Below, in pieces: positions 17,152-24,757 of a DNA stretch of 64,000 nt. Location of the stretch: positions 1 through 64,000 of the forward strand of contig NZ_JBHRZT010000052.1 in the NCBI RefSeq assembly GCF_042649685.1, read 5' to 3'. Each line of letters opens with the position of its first letter. The stretch's first letter is position 1. The DNA is from Bacillus_BA songklensis. Lineage in GTDB: Bacteria; Bacillota; Bacilli; Bacillales; Bacillaceae_H. The notes beneath the pieces were generated by a model that did not search any database, was not told where the DNA came from, and worked only from the letters and a program-made list of their open reading frames with translations. A program made the translations under genes and the position numbers.

Positions 17152-18447
17152 TTAGTTTCCTGAGATTGTTTCGACCATCACATCTTCTAAAATGGCTAAC
17201 CCTTCATTTAACACATCTTCTTGAATATTGAGCGGAAGCATTAATCGAATCGTTTGGCCGCTTACACCGCAGTTCATAATTAAGAGGCCATTTCCCAGCG
17301 CTTTTTCTTTGATTTTCGGTACAAGAGATGCAGCAGATTGGTGGTCGAATTCAATCCCGATCATCATGCCTACTCCTCGAACCTCAACAATGCCCGGTAA
17401 GTGCGCTACCGATTTTTGAAGACGTTCTACAATCTCCGCTCCAAGTTTTGCACTGCGCTCTACCAACTTTTCCTCTTCAATGACTTCAATGTTCGCTAAT
17501 GCTGCAGCACAAGAAACCGGGTTTCCTCCAAACGTTGAGCCGTGCCCCCCTGTCGGCCATTTTTCATGCAAGCTGAGATTTGCCACAATCGCACCAAGCG
17601 GCATGCCCCCGGAAAGAGCTTTTGCCAGCACCAAAATATCAGGAGTCACGTTCGCATGCTCTGCCGCAAACATTTTACCTGTACGGCCAAAACCAGTTTG
17701 CACTTCATCAAAAATGAGTAAAATGCCATGCTCTTCCGTAATTTTTCTTAATGCCTGCAGGAAGCTCGGCGGTGCCGGATAATAGCCGCCTTCACCCATT
17801 ACCGGCTCAATGATAATGGCTGCAACACGGGATGGGTCCACTCGCAAATCAAACAATTTTTGGAGCTGATTCAAGCAATACTCTTCGACTTCATCTTCTT
17901 TAATATGTTTCAATTGGCTCGGGTACGGATATGGCACATGATGTACCTCACCTAAAATCGGCTCATAGTAACGGCGGTATTTCGAGCTTGATGCTGTGAT
18001 GGCTGTCGCCCCTAGCGTACGGCCATGGAACGAACCTTCAAATGCAATGATGGCAGGTCTGCCTGTTGCCGCCCTTGCCAATTTAAGTGCTCCATCAATG
18101 GCTTCAGCTCCAGAGTTAGAAAAAAATACCACATCCAGATTACCAGGTGTAATGCGAGCAAGCTTTTCGGCCAAATTCGCTGCGGATTCATAATATCCGT
18201 AATTTAATCCAAGATGGATCAATGACTCTGCCTGCTTTTTAATCGCTTCTACCATTTTCTCGTGCGTATGGCCGACCGCATTCACGGCAACGCCCGAAAC
18301 AAAATCGATGTACTCCTTGCCGTCCGCCGTCCAGAACTTTGCGCCGTGGGCCTTTTCAATCACAAGTTCTGTCACCCTTGTCATGACCGGTGATAAATGT
18401 TTTCTTGCCTTCTCTTGAATTTCTTCTGTTTTATTTTGTAATTTCAT
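17152..18447 (-). CDS. gabT: class III aminotransferase, probable 4-aminobutyrate transaminase
   Basis: A 431-residue PLP enzyme. The start at 18447 is preferred because AAAGG is nine bases upstream, while the ATG three codons earlier would sit inside that site. Fold type I marks are clear: NSGAEAIDGALKLAR, FEGSFHGRTLGA, LLIFDEVQTGFGRTGK and the PLP lysine in LAKALSGGMPLGA. The pattern is that of GABA/acetylornithine-type transaminases. It overlaps the end of the upstream transaminase gene by 17 bases. In the proposed pathway it converts GABA to succinate semialdehyde. Confidence 0.88.
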   Translation of the reverse strand: MKLQNKTEEIQEKARKHLSPVMTRVTELVIEKAHGAKFWTADGKEYIDFVSGVAVNAVGHTHEKMVEAIKKQAESLIHLGLNYGYYESAANLAEKLARITPGNLDVVFFSNSGAEAIDGALKLARAATGRPAIIAFEGSFHGRTLGATAITASSSKYRRYYEPILGEVHHVPYPYPSQLKHIKEDEVEEYCLNQLQKLFDLRVDPSRVAAIIIEPVMGEGGYYPAPPSFLQALRKITEEHGILLIFDEVQTGFGRTGKMFAAEHANVTPDILVLAKALSGGMPLGAIVANLSLHEKWPTGGHGSTFGGNPVSCAAALANIEVIEEEKLVERSAKLGAEIVERLQKSVAHLPGIVEVRGVGMMIGIEFDHQSAASLVPKIKEKALGNGLLIMNCGVSGQTIRLMLPLNIQEDVLNEGLAILEDVMVETISGN

Positions 18448-19816
18448 GTGTCTCATCCTTTCTTAATTGACCTTTAAACATCGTCAATGCTTTATCTAGT
18501 ATTCTCACAATCTCATCGACTTCCGCTTTAGTAACATTTAACGGCGGACTGATGATCAAGTGCTCCCCTTTATTTCCGTCAATGGAACCGCTGCCCGGAT
18601 AAAAGACCGCGCCGAGCTCCATTGCAATTTGGTTCAATGTTTCGGCTGCTTTCTCGGAAGGATGGAACAACATATCCTTTTCATGATCCTTTACAAGTTC
18701 AATTCCAATTAACAACCCTCTGCCTCGTATATCCGATATAAAAGAATGTTTCGTTTTTAGTTCTAAAAGACGTTCGACGAGATAAGATCCTTGTTCTCTG
18801 ACATTTTTCAGCACCGAATCACGTTCATATACTTCCAAAGCGGCAAGACCGGCTGCCACTGCAACAGGGTGACCGCTGTATGTGTATCCGTGAATGAATT
18901 TACCGTCACTGTTTTGAAGCAGCCCTTCAATTAAATGATCATGGACGATCATTCCGGCAAGCGGGGCATAGCCTGCAGAGACCCCTTTTCCGAACGTGAT
19001 AATATCAGGATCAATTCCAATTTGTTCTGTGGCGAAGTGTGTACCGGTACGACCGAATCCCGTCATTACTTCATCCATGATCAAGACAATGTCGTAGCGA
19101 TCGCACAATTCCCGCATCTTCTCAAAATATCCCGGAGGCGGCGGAACAGCTCCCTGCTGGCTTCCAACGATCGGCTCGGCTATAAATGCCGATACATTCT
19201 CTGGTCCAAGCTCTAAAATGACTCTTTCGATATCCGTGACACACGTCCAGTTTTGTTTAGCAAGGCAATCTTCCTTTTGACGGTGATATGGACATCTGTG
19301 ACAATAAGGTGAATAGACATGGGCATAGTTTAAGAGATTTGGCGTATACAAATGCCTTCTTTTGACATCTCCTCCCGCCGATAAAGAACCGATTGTGTTG
19401 CCGTGATAGGATTGCCAGCGGCCGATCACCATATGCTTTTGCGGTCTTCCCGCATCCCTATGGTATTGTCTTGCAAGTTTCAGCGCACTCTCATTCGCTT
19501 CTGAACCCCCTGTTGTAAAATACACTTTGTTTAATGGATCAGGAGCCATTTTTCCGATTTTCTCTGCCAGCTCGTGCAAGGCTTTCGTCTCGAAGCGCAT
19601 TGTATGAACGAAAGCAGCTTTTTTCGCTTGTTCTGCCATGGCATCAGCAATCTCGGCAAGACCGTGGCCTAAGTTAGCAGCAACCGCTCCGGAACAAGCA
19701 TCCATATATTTTTTTCCATCCTCATCGATGAGGTAGACCCCTTCCCCATGTGTGATGATCGGATACTCTTTCTTTAAATCGCGATGAAATACATAATCTT
19801 TTTTTATTCCGTCCAT
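18431..19816 (-). CDS. yodT: class III aminotransferase, YodT-like beta-lysine pathway transaminase
   Basis: A 461-residue PLP enzyme. The ATG at 19816 has GGTGG upstream and overlaps the thiolase end by 13 bases. Motifs: TTGGSEANESALKLAR, SYHGNTIGSLSAGG, IMDEVMTGFGRTG and the PLP lysine in FGKGVSAGYAPL. An unusual cysteine cluster (YCHRCPYHRQKEDC, near residues 174-187) is shared by YodT-type enzymes and could bind metal. In B. subtilis, yodT belongs to the kamA operon. The likely substrate is N6-acetyl-beta-lysine or beta-lysine, giving a 3-keto acid for the CoA-transferase. Confidence 0.85.
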   Translation of the reverse strand: MDGIKKDYVFHRDLKKEYPIITHGEGVYLIDEDGKKYMDACSGAVAANLGHGLAEIADAMAEQAKKAAFVHTMRFETKALHELAEKIGKMAPDPLNKVYFTTGGSEANESALKLARQYHRDAGRPQKHMVIGRWQSYHGNTIGSLSAGGDVKRRHLYTPNLLNYAHVYSPYCHRCPYHRQKEDCLAKQNWTCVTDIERVILELGPENVSAFIAEPIVGSQQGAVPPPPGYFEKMRELCDRYDIVLIMDEVMTGFGRTGTHFATEQIGIDPDIITFGKGVSAGYAPLAGMIVHDHLIEGLLQNSDGKFIHGYTYSGHPVAVAAGLAALEVYERDSVLKNVREQGSYLVERLLELKTKHSFISDIRGRGLLIGIELVKDHEKDMLFHPSEKAAETLNQIAMELGAVFYPGSGSIDGNKGEHLIISPPLNVTKAEVDEIVRILDKALTMFKGQLRKDETHEITK

Positions 19817-20994
19817 CGTTCCACCACCATCGCCATTCCTAATCCTCCCGCTACGCAAATTGCAGCAAGGCCATAATTTCGTTTTTGTTTTTCAAGTTCA
19901 TGTACCAACGTGACCAATATTCTAGCCCCCGAGCAACCAAGCGGATGACCTAAAGCGATTGCTCCTCCATTTATATTCACATTGTCGCCTTTAACATCCC
20001 ATTCTCTTAAACAAGCAAGGCTTTGCGCCGCGAATGCTTCATTTAACTCAATCAAATCAATGTCCTCTAAACGAAGGCCAGCTTTTTTCAACGCGATTTC
20101 AGACGCCGGTACCGGTCCGATTCCCATTTCCCGTGGTGATACACCGGTTGCAGCAAATGAACGAATTTTTGCCATCGGCACCAATCCAAGCTGTTTCGCT
20201 TTTTCCTCTGACATTAACAGCAGCATGGCCGCTCCATCGTTTCGGCCGGAAGAGTTTCCTGCCGTTACTGTTCCATCTTTTTGAAAAACAGGACGAAGAG
20301 CAGCGAGTTTTTCAAGCTCTGTCAATCTAGGATGTTCATCTACTGCAAAATGCCTAATTCCCTTTTTTCCTTCCTTCACGGGAACAGGAATGATTTCATC
20401 CTCAAATAGCCCAAGTTCAATCGCCCGTTTCGCTTTCGTCTGACTTTGGAAAGCAAATTCATCTTGTTCGATGCGCGTAATATTATATTTTTTAGCAAGC
20501 CACTCGGCAGTTTGCCCCATCGTAAAATGACCATACATCTCTTCCGGCTGTGATTTCGGCTGACTTTCCGTATTGGAATCATACAGTGTCATATCTCCCA
20601 TTTTTAAACCGAATCGAGTACCGACTGTATAATGCGGTGCCTGCGACATACTCTCCACTCCGCCGGCCAGTATGGCATCCGCCTGGCCTGTTAAAATGGC
20701 CATCGTGCCGTTAATGACGGCCTGCATCCCTGAGCCGCACTGCCGATGAACCGTATATGCCGGAATCGACTCCGGAAAATGGGCCTTTAAAGAAGCTACT
20801 CTTGCAATATTCGGCGCATGGGCGCTTTGTTTTGTCTGACCCACGATGACTTCATCAACAATTCGGGCACCATAGCCCGATGAGGAAAGGTTATTTTTCA
20901 TCACAAGTGTGATGAGGTCTTCCGGAAGCGTTTCTGCCAGTGATCCGCCAAACTTCCCAATCGGAGTCCGATACGCATTAACAACTACGACCAT
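19804..20994 (-). CDS. thiolase (acetyl-CoA acyltransferase)
   Basis: A 396-residue thiolase. The acyl-accepting cysteine lies in HRQCGSGMQAV (about residue 88), and the C-terminal histidine and cysteine motifs are GGAIALGHPLGCSG and CVAGGLGMAM. The length and NEAFAAQ motif are normal. Its start overlaps the CoA-transferase B stop by one base (TAATG), indicating coupling. In the proposed pathway it splits a 3-keto-6-acetamidohexanoyl-CoA with CoA into acetyl-CoA and 4-acetamidobutyryl-CoA. The B. subtilis yod operon has no thiolase at this position, so this operon looks more complete. Confidence 0.92.
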   Translation of the reverse strand: MVVVVNAYRTPIGKFGGSLAETLPEDLITLVMKNNLSSSGYGARIVDEVIVGQTKQSAHAPNIARVASLKAHFPESIPAYTVHRQCGSGMQAVINGTMAILTGQADAILAGGVESMSQAPHYTVGTRFGLKMGDMTLYDSNTESQPKSQPEEMYGHFTMGQTAEWLAKKYNITRIEQDEFAFQSQTKAKRAIELGLFEDEIIPVPVKEGKKGIRHFAVDEHPRLTELEKLAALRPVFQKDGTVTAGNSSGRNDGAAMLLLMSEEKAKQLGLVPMAKIRSFAATGVSPREMGIGPVPASEIALKKAGLRLEDIDLIELNEAFAAQSLACLREWDVKGDNVNINGGAIALGHPLGCSGARILVTLVHELEKQKRNYGLAAICVAGGLGMAMVVERWTE

Positions 20995-21656
20995 TAGGCA
21001 GTCACCTCATTGTCTTGTTTTAATGATTCATCGACATGAAATGGAGCATCCGTTTTCTTTTGAACTTCCTCTAAGGAAACTCCGGGTGCCAATTCGATAA
21101 GATGAAGTCCATCTTTTCTCACTTCAAATACCGCCAAATCTGTAATGATTAAATCCACGTTCCGCTCTGAAGTAATTGGGTATGATAAATCCTTGACGAT
21201 TTTGGAAGCCCCCTGATTGGTTGTGTGCATCGTTGTAACGATGACTTTTTTGGATCCTTCCAATAAATCCATTGCTCCGCCTACCCCAAGAACGCTTTTC
21301 CCCGGGACTGCCCAGTTGGCGATCCGGCCTTTCGCATCAATTTGTAAAACACCTAGTATCGAGACACTTACATGCCCTCCGCGAATCATCGCAAAAGAGG
21401 AGGCACTATCAAAAAAGGAAGCGCCTTCTAAAACGGTAACAGGTAATTTTCCGGCATTCACAAGATCTTGATCGATGTTCTCGTCATCAGGTGTTGGCCC
21501 TACACCAAGAATGCCGTTCTCAGAGTGTAAAAACACTTGGACATCGGCTGGAATATAATCGGCTACCAATGTAGGGATGCCAATTCCTAAATTCACGATA
21601 TCTCCGTTTTTTAACTCCTTCGCCGCTCTTGCCGCAATATATTCTTTTGTATTCAT
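20994..21656 (-). CDS. yodR: CoA-transferase subunit B (YodR-like)
   Basis: A 220-residue beta subunit of a 3-oxoacid/butyrate-acetoacetate type CoA-transferase. The catalytic glutamate motif SENGILGVGP is at about residues 45-54, and NLGIGIPTLVADY near the start is typical. MDLLEGSKKVIV and the ending part fit the family. It is adjacent to subunit A (one base between) and to thiolase. The pair would charge a 3-keto acid from the transaminase step with CoA. Confidence 0.9.
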   Translation of the reverse strand: MNTKEYIAARAAKELKNGDIVNLGIGIPTLVADYIPADVQVFLHSENGILGVGPTPDDENIDQDLVNAGKLPVTVLEGASFFDSASSFAMIRGGHVSVSILGVLQIDAKGRIANWAVPGKSVLGVGGAMDLLEGSKKVIVTTMHTTNQGASKIVKDLSYPITSERNVDLIITDLAVFEVRKDGLHLIELAPGVSLEEVQKKTDAPFHVDESLKQDNEVTA

Positions 21657-21657
21657 G

Positions 21658-22314
21658 CTAGTTCCCTCCTTTCAAAACGATATAATCAACATATAAATGA
21701 GGAGTCACGATTTCTTCAGGAGAAATGCCGCCTACCTCCACCACCTCATCCACCTCCGCAATGACCACATCCGCTGCTGTCGCCATCATCGGATTAAAGT
21801 TTCTTGCCGATTTACTATAGAGGAGGTTTCCTAATTTATCCGCTTTTTTCGCTTTGATTAAAGCAAAGTTTGCTTTTAATGGTTCTTGAAGTACATATTT
21901 TTTCCCATTAAGCATTCGTTCTTCTTTTTTTTCTGCAATCTTTGTCCCTACACCGACAGGCGTATAAAATCCTCCCAGTCCGGCACCCCCGGCACGGATC
22001 GCTTCCGACATGGTACCTTGCGGAAGAAGTTCCACTTCCAACACTTTTTCTTGGTACGCTTTCACCACTTCCGGGTTGGACGTAAAATACGAACCAATCA
22101 CTTTTTTTACTTGGTTTTGTCGAACCAGCACCCCAAGCCCTCTTCCAGGCCCACCAAGGTTGTTACTAATAATCTCTAAATCTTTTACACCTGTTTGAGC
22201 CAATGCTGCAACCAAACCGACCGGGCATCCAACGAGCCCGAACCCCCCCACCATAATTCGCGAGCCGCTTTTGATCATCTTTACAGCTTCTTCGCATGTA
22301 ATCAACTTGCTCAT
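21658..22314 (-). CDS. yodS: CoA-transferase subunit A (YodS-like)
   Basis: A 218-residue alpha subunit of the CoA-transferase. I place the start at ATG 22314 (MSKLITCEEA) because GAGGAAGGG lies just upstream and homologs begin here; the 24-codon extension has no ribosome site. Motifs include IMVGGFGLVGCP, ISNNLGGPGRGLG, PQGTMSEAIRAGGAGLGGFYTP and YSKSARNFNPMMA. It is the first gene after the operon leader hairpin and forms a heteromeric enzyme with the next gene. Confidence 0.9.
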   Translation of the reverse strand: MSKLITCEEAVKMIKSGSRIMVGGFGLVGCPVGLVAALAQTGVKDLEIISNNLGGPGRGLGVLVRQNQVKKVIGSYFTSNPEVVKAYQEKVLEVELLPQGTMSEAIRAGGAGLGGFYTPVGVGTKIAEKKEERMLNGKKYVLQEPLKANFALIKAKKADKLGNLLYSKSARNFNPMMATAADVVIAEVDEVVEVGGISPEEIVTPHLYVDYIVLKGGN

Positions 22315-22363
22315 TTTCCATTCCCTTCCTCTCCATCCGTTATTATGGATAAAAACGTCAGGT

Positions 22364-22457
22364 ATATAAAAAACCGGGCAAGACACAAATTCCTCATAAA
22401 GAATGTCCTCTTAAACAACATTCTCTACAAAGTGTTTATGTCTGCCCGGTTTTAATA
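22364..22457 (-). promoter_or_regulatory. long leader hairpin before the lysine catabolic genes
   Basis: On the minus strand, AAAACCGGGCAGACA pairs with TGTCTTGCCCGGTTTT across about 55 bases. Inside sits a second hairpin (GAATGT / ACATTC). The closing arm runs into TTTTTTATATACC, so the whole can act as an intrinsic terminator or attenuator. It lies between the DUF3870 stop and the CoA-transferase start. A further perfect small hairpin (TGGGAAGA / TCTTCCCA) lies at 22464-22484. Whether it is a ligand-sensing RNA or only a partial terminator cannot be seen. Confidence 0.6.
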
Positions 22458-22502
22458 AGACCATGGGAAGAGGTCATCTTCCCACTTTATTATAACCAAA
22501 CG

Positions 22503-22832
22503 TTATGTATTCTTTTGCTTTACATTATCCCAGTAACGTTGAATTGCAGCTTGGAGAGCCACAATGATCGCTTGCTGGGATGGAGCAAAATAATAGTTTT
22601 GGATTCTTTCGATAAGCGGCTCTACCCCATCTTCGAGACAATAACCAATCAGCAGTTTTTGAAAATAATTTTTCGTTAATTCCGTTACGAATGTGAACTC
22701 AGCACCCACTATTTTATGTTCTTTAAGATCCACCTCTAGTACAATTCCTGCATGCTTATACATTTCATACATGGAAGTTCCCTGAGGAGCCTTTGCATAT
22801 CCTGTAACAATCACTGTATCCAGTGTTTGCAT
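22503..22832 (-). CDS. DUF3870 family protein
   Basis: A 109-residue protein starting at ATG 22832 (GGAGG ten bases upstream). The family pattern is visible: TVIVTGYAKAPQGTSMYEMY, VLEVDLKEHKIVGAE, and the helical LLIGYCLEDGVEPLIERI, then AIIVALQAAIQRY. The function of DUF3870 is unknown, but it recurs beside amino acid and acyl-CoA catabolism operons. Here it is directly behind a consensus sigma-A promoter and is the first gene of the lysine operon, separated from the others by a structured leader. Confidence 0.75.
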   Translation of the reverse strand: MQTLDTVIVTGYAKAPQGTSMYEMYKHAGIVLEVDLKEHKIVGAEFTFVTELTKNYFQKLLIGYCLEDGVEPLIERIQNYYFAPSQQAIIVALQAAIQRYWDNVKQKNT

Positions 22833-22884
22833 GCCCCTTAAACCTCCCCTCAAAAACTAACTGACTTTTTCCATTTCTAACTCG

Positions 22885-22913
22885 ATTATATGGTCCGTTA
22901 AAATGGATGTCAA
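22885..22913 (-). promoter_or_regulatory. consensus sigma-A promoter of the lysine operon
   Basis: On the minus strand TTGACA (22908-22913) and TATAAT (22885-22890) are separated by exactly 17 bases. Both hexamers are perfect. The promoter lies about 50 bases before the DUF3870 start codon. Confidence 0.85.
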
Positions 22914-22921
22914 TACGAAAT

Positions 22922-22939
22922 ATTCTAAATTTTTAGAAT
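22922..22939. promoter_or_regulatory. 18-bp palindrome upstream of the promoter, operator candidate
   Basis: ATTCTAAA and TTTAGAAT arms with a two-base centre form a perfect inverted repeat, ending nine bases upstream of the -35 box. The position suits an activator or a repressor site. No regulator gene is adjacent, so the binding protein is unknown. Confidence 0.5.
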
Positions 22940-22994
22940 GTTGACGTAATGTCACATTTAAAGTAAACTCTTCCAATATTAAAAAACATTACTT

Positions 22995-23136
22995 AAATCC
23001 ATATATTCCAACTTGAGTTTTTTGCCTCTGTCATCGAGCCTTCTTCTATTTGCGCTTTTCTGTTCTCTCACCTTGAGCAGGCTTACAAAGGTAAATAATT
23101 TGCCATCAATGCTTTTTATTGATGCCTATTGTTGAT
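22995..23136 (+). repeat. family B intergenic repeat, copy B1
   Basis: It shares a ~70-base block (CCTCTGTCAT, GCCTTCTTC, ATTTGCGCTTTTCTGTTC, TTGAGCAGGCTTACAAAGGT) with the copy at 41070-41142, then ends in a short hairpin CATCAAT/ATTGATG. It fills most of the gap between the lysine operon promoter and the LysE-type gene. The TATATAAATCCAC-type right end seen in other copies is not clear here. Confidence 0.75.
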
Positions 23137-23285
23137 TTTTGACTTGAGTAAAGACAATAAAATCACCCCTCGTTTTTTACTTTAAGATTTTATACCACAG
23201 TCAACTTTAGGTTTTACAAAACAATCTCTGTGAATAAAATGTACGAGCAGTTTCTGTTAGACAAATAAAAGCGGGAGGTGTGTAC

Positions 23286-23912
23286 ATGAGCATGATCATA
23301 AGTTACATATTTTTAGGACTGTCGTTGGCCGCTCCCATCGGTCCTGTTAATGCGGCCCAATTAGATAGAGGGATTCGAAGCGGCTTTTGGCACGCGTGGA
23401 TATTCGGGTTAGGAGCTGTCACCGCAGACGCTGTATATATGATGGTCGTTTATTTAGGGGTCGTCCGTTTCCTTGATACGCCGTTCATGCAAACTTTCCT
23501 CTGGTTCTTTGGTTGTTTTGTTTTAACTTATACCGGTATCGAAACTTTATTGAAGGCCGGTCAGATCCATACAAGCGGCAAAAGATGCGCTGAGTCCCGT
23601 TTTAAATCATTTCTATCGGGTTTTTTCATGTCCATCTCCAATCCTTTGACTATTCTTTTTTGGCTTGGTATCTATGGATCCGTTTTAGCAAAAACCGCTT
23701 CGTCTTATGGCACAAGCCAGCTTGTTTTATACAGCGGAGCTATATTCATCGGAATTTTACTATGGGATGTAACGATGGCGGGTGTTGCCAGCACCTTCCG
23801 CAGAATATTGACCTCAAAGTTTCTTACGATGATTTCGGTTTTATCGGGTCTATCACTGATCGGTTTCGGCGTTTATTTCGGCTTTCAAGCCGTTCAAGTG
23901 TTGTTAAGTTAG
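23286..23912 (+). CDS. ycgF: LysE/RhtB family amino acid exporter
   Basis: A 208-residue membrane protein with six hydrophobic segments. The start at ATG 23286 has GGGAGG eight bases upstream. The family N-terminus LGLSLAAPIGPVNAAQLDRGIRSG (with APIGPV) and the conserved FLSGFFMSISNPLTILFW segment are typical of LysE/RhtB exporters. In B. subtilis ycgF, ycgG and the permease gene ycgH are consecutive, and the same order is found here. The exported compound is unknown. A site next to a lysine catabolic operon makes a basic amino acid plausible but is not proof. Confidence 0.88.
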   Translation: MSMIISYIFLGLSLAAPIGPVNAAQLDRGIRSGFWHAWIFGLGAVTADAVYMMVVYLGVVRFLDTPFMQTFLWFFGCFVLTYTGIETLLKAGQIHTSGKRCAESRFKSFLSGFFMSISNPLTILFWLGIYGSVLAKTASSYGTSQLVLYSGAIFIGILLWDVTMAGVASTFRRILTSKFLTMISVLSGLSLIGFGVYFGFQAVQVLLS

Positions 23913-23974
23913 AATGGGACAGTCACCTATATTTCCTCCTTTCAATAGTATGCAATATGAAGGAGGAAGTAATA

Positions 23975-24736
23975 ATGATTCAACTATACGACAAAAACAG
24001 TATTCAGGAAAACTCGGCCCTTTTAGAAGAGTGGGAACAATCCGCTTTTCATTTATTGGCAACAAAAATGACGGATAGAGAAAAACCATTCCCTTGCATA
24101 CCTGCCCATCAAGGCTTTATGCTGAACCATCTTAGATATGCCTTCTTGGGGGATCCAAGGGCATCAGCTACACATAAAGATCTAGCCGCTTTATTGAAAT
24201 CCTATAGTGAGTGTTCGCGGCAGACAGGCAAACATGCCTCTCTCATCGTATTTTTTAAAACGCCAGCCGATCTTGTTCAGACCCATAATATTAAAGATTA
24301 TGAACGTTTGTTTTGGTCACTTTTAAACGGGACTAGCAAACTGGATGAAAAAGAATGGCCATCACACATTCCACCGAATCCGGCACATCATGCCTGGGAG
24401 TTTTGCTTTCATCAAGAACAGTATTTTGTGTATTGTGCTACACCAGGACATGTTATGCGCAAAAGCCGCAGCTTTCCGTTCTTTATGCTTGCGATTACAC
24501 CAAGGTGGGTGCTGGAAGAATTCAGTGCGGCCGTAAAGACGGCTTCCAAAGTTAAGCAATCCATTCGTGAGCGTCTGACGGCCTATGATGAGGTGCCGCC
24601 TCATTCGGATTTGAAGTGGTATGGACAATCGGACAACTATGAATGGAAGCAATATTTCTTAACGGATGATGACACATCATCTTCCTCCTGTCCTTTTGCA
24701 CGTTATTGGAAGGCGAATCAGGACAATTGCCCATAG
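23975..24736 (+). CDS. ycgG: YqcI/YcgG family protein
   Basis: A 253-residue soluble protein. I place the start at ATG 23975 since AAGGAGG lies eight bases before it. The sequence has the family pattern: FPCIPAHQGFMLNHLRYAFLGDP near residue 45, then a helical part, HHAWEFCFHQEQYFVYCATPGH, SRSFPFFMLAITPRWVLEEF, and a C-terminal CPFARYW. Cys and His residues are conserved, hinting at metal or heme binding, but no function is established for the family. It follows the exporter by 62 bases and converges with the permease gene. Confidence 0.85.
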   Translation: MIQLYDKNSIQENSALLEEWEQSAFHLLATKMTDREKPFPCIPAHQGFMLNHLRYAFLGDPRASATHKDLAALLKSYSECSRQTGKHASLIVFFKTPADLVQTHNIKDYERLFWSLLNGTSKLDEKEWPSHIPPNPAHHAWEFCFHQEQYFVYCATPGHVMRKSRSFPFFMLAITPRWVLEEFSAAVKTASKVKQSIRERLTAYDEVPPHSDLKWYGQSDNYEWKQYFLTDDDTSSSSCPFARYWKANQDNCP

Positions 24737-24757
24737 GATAAGGAAATTTCAAGAAAC

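Noticed and set aside
22503..22560. Sigma-E type promoter (GATAATG ... CATAACG) inside the DUF3870 gene end
   Set aside because: Only part of each box matches, and the perfect sigma-A promoter upstream explains transcription better; it was left out as too weak.
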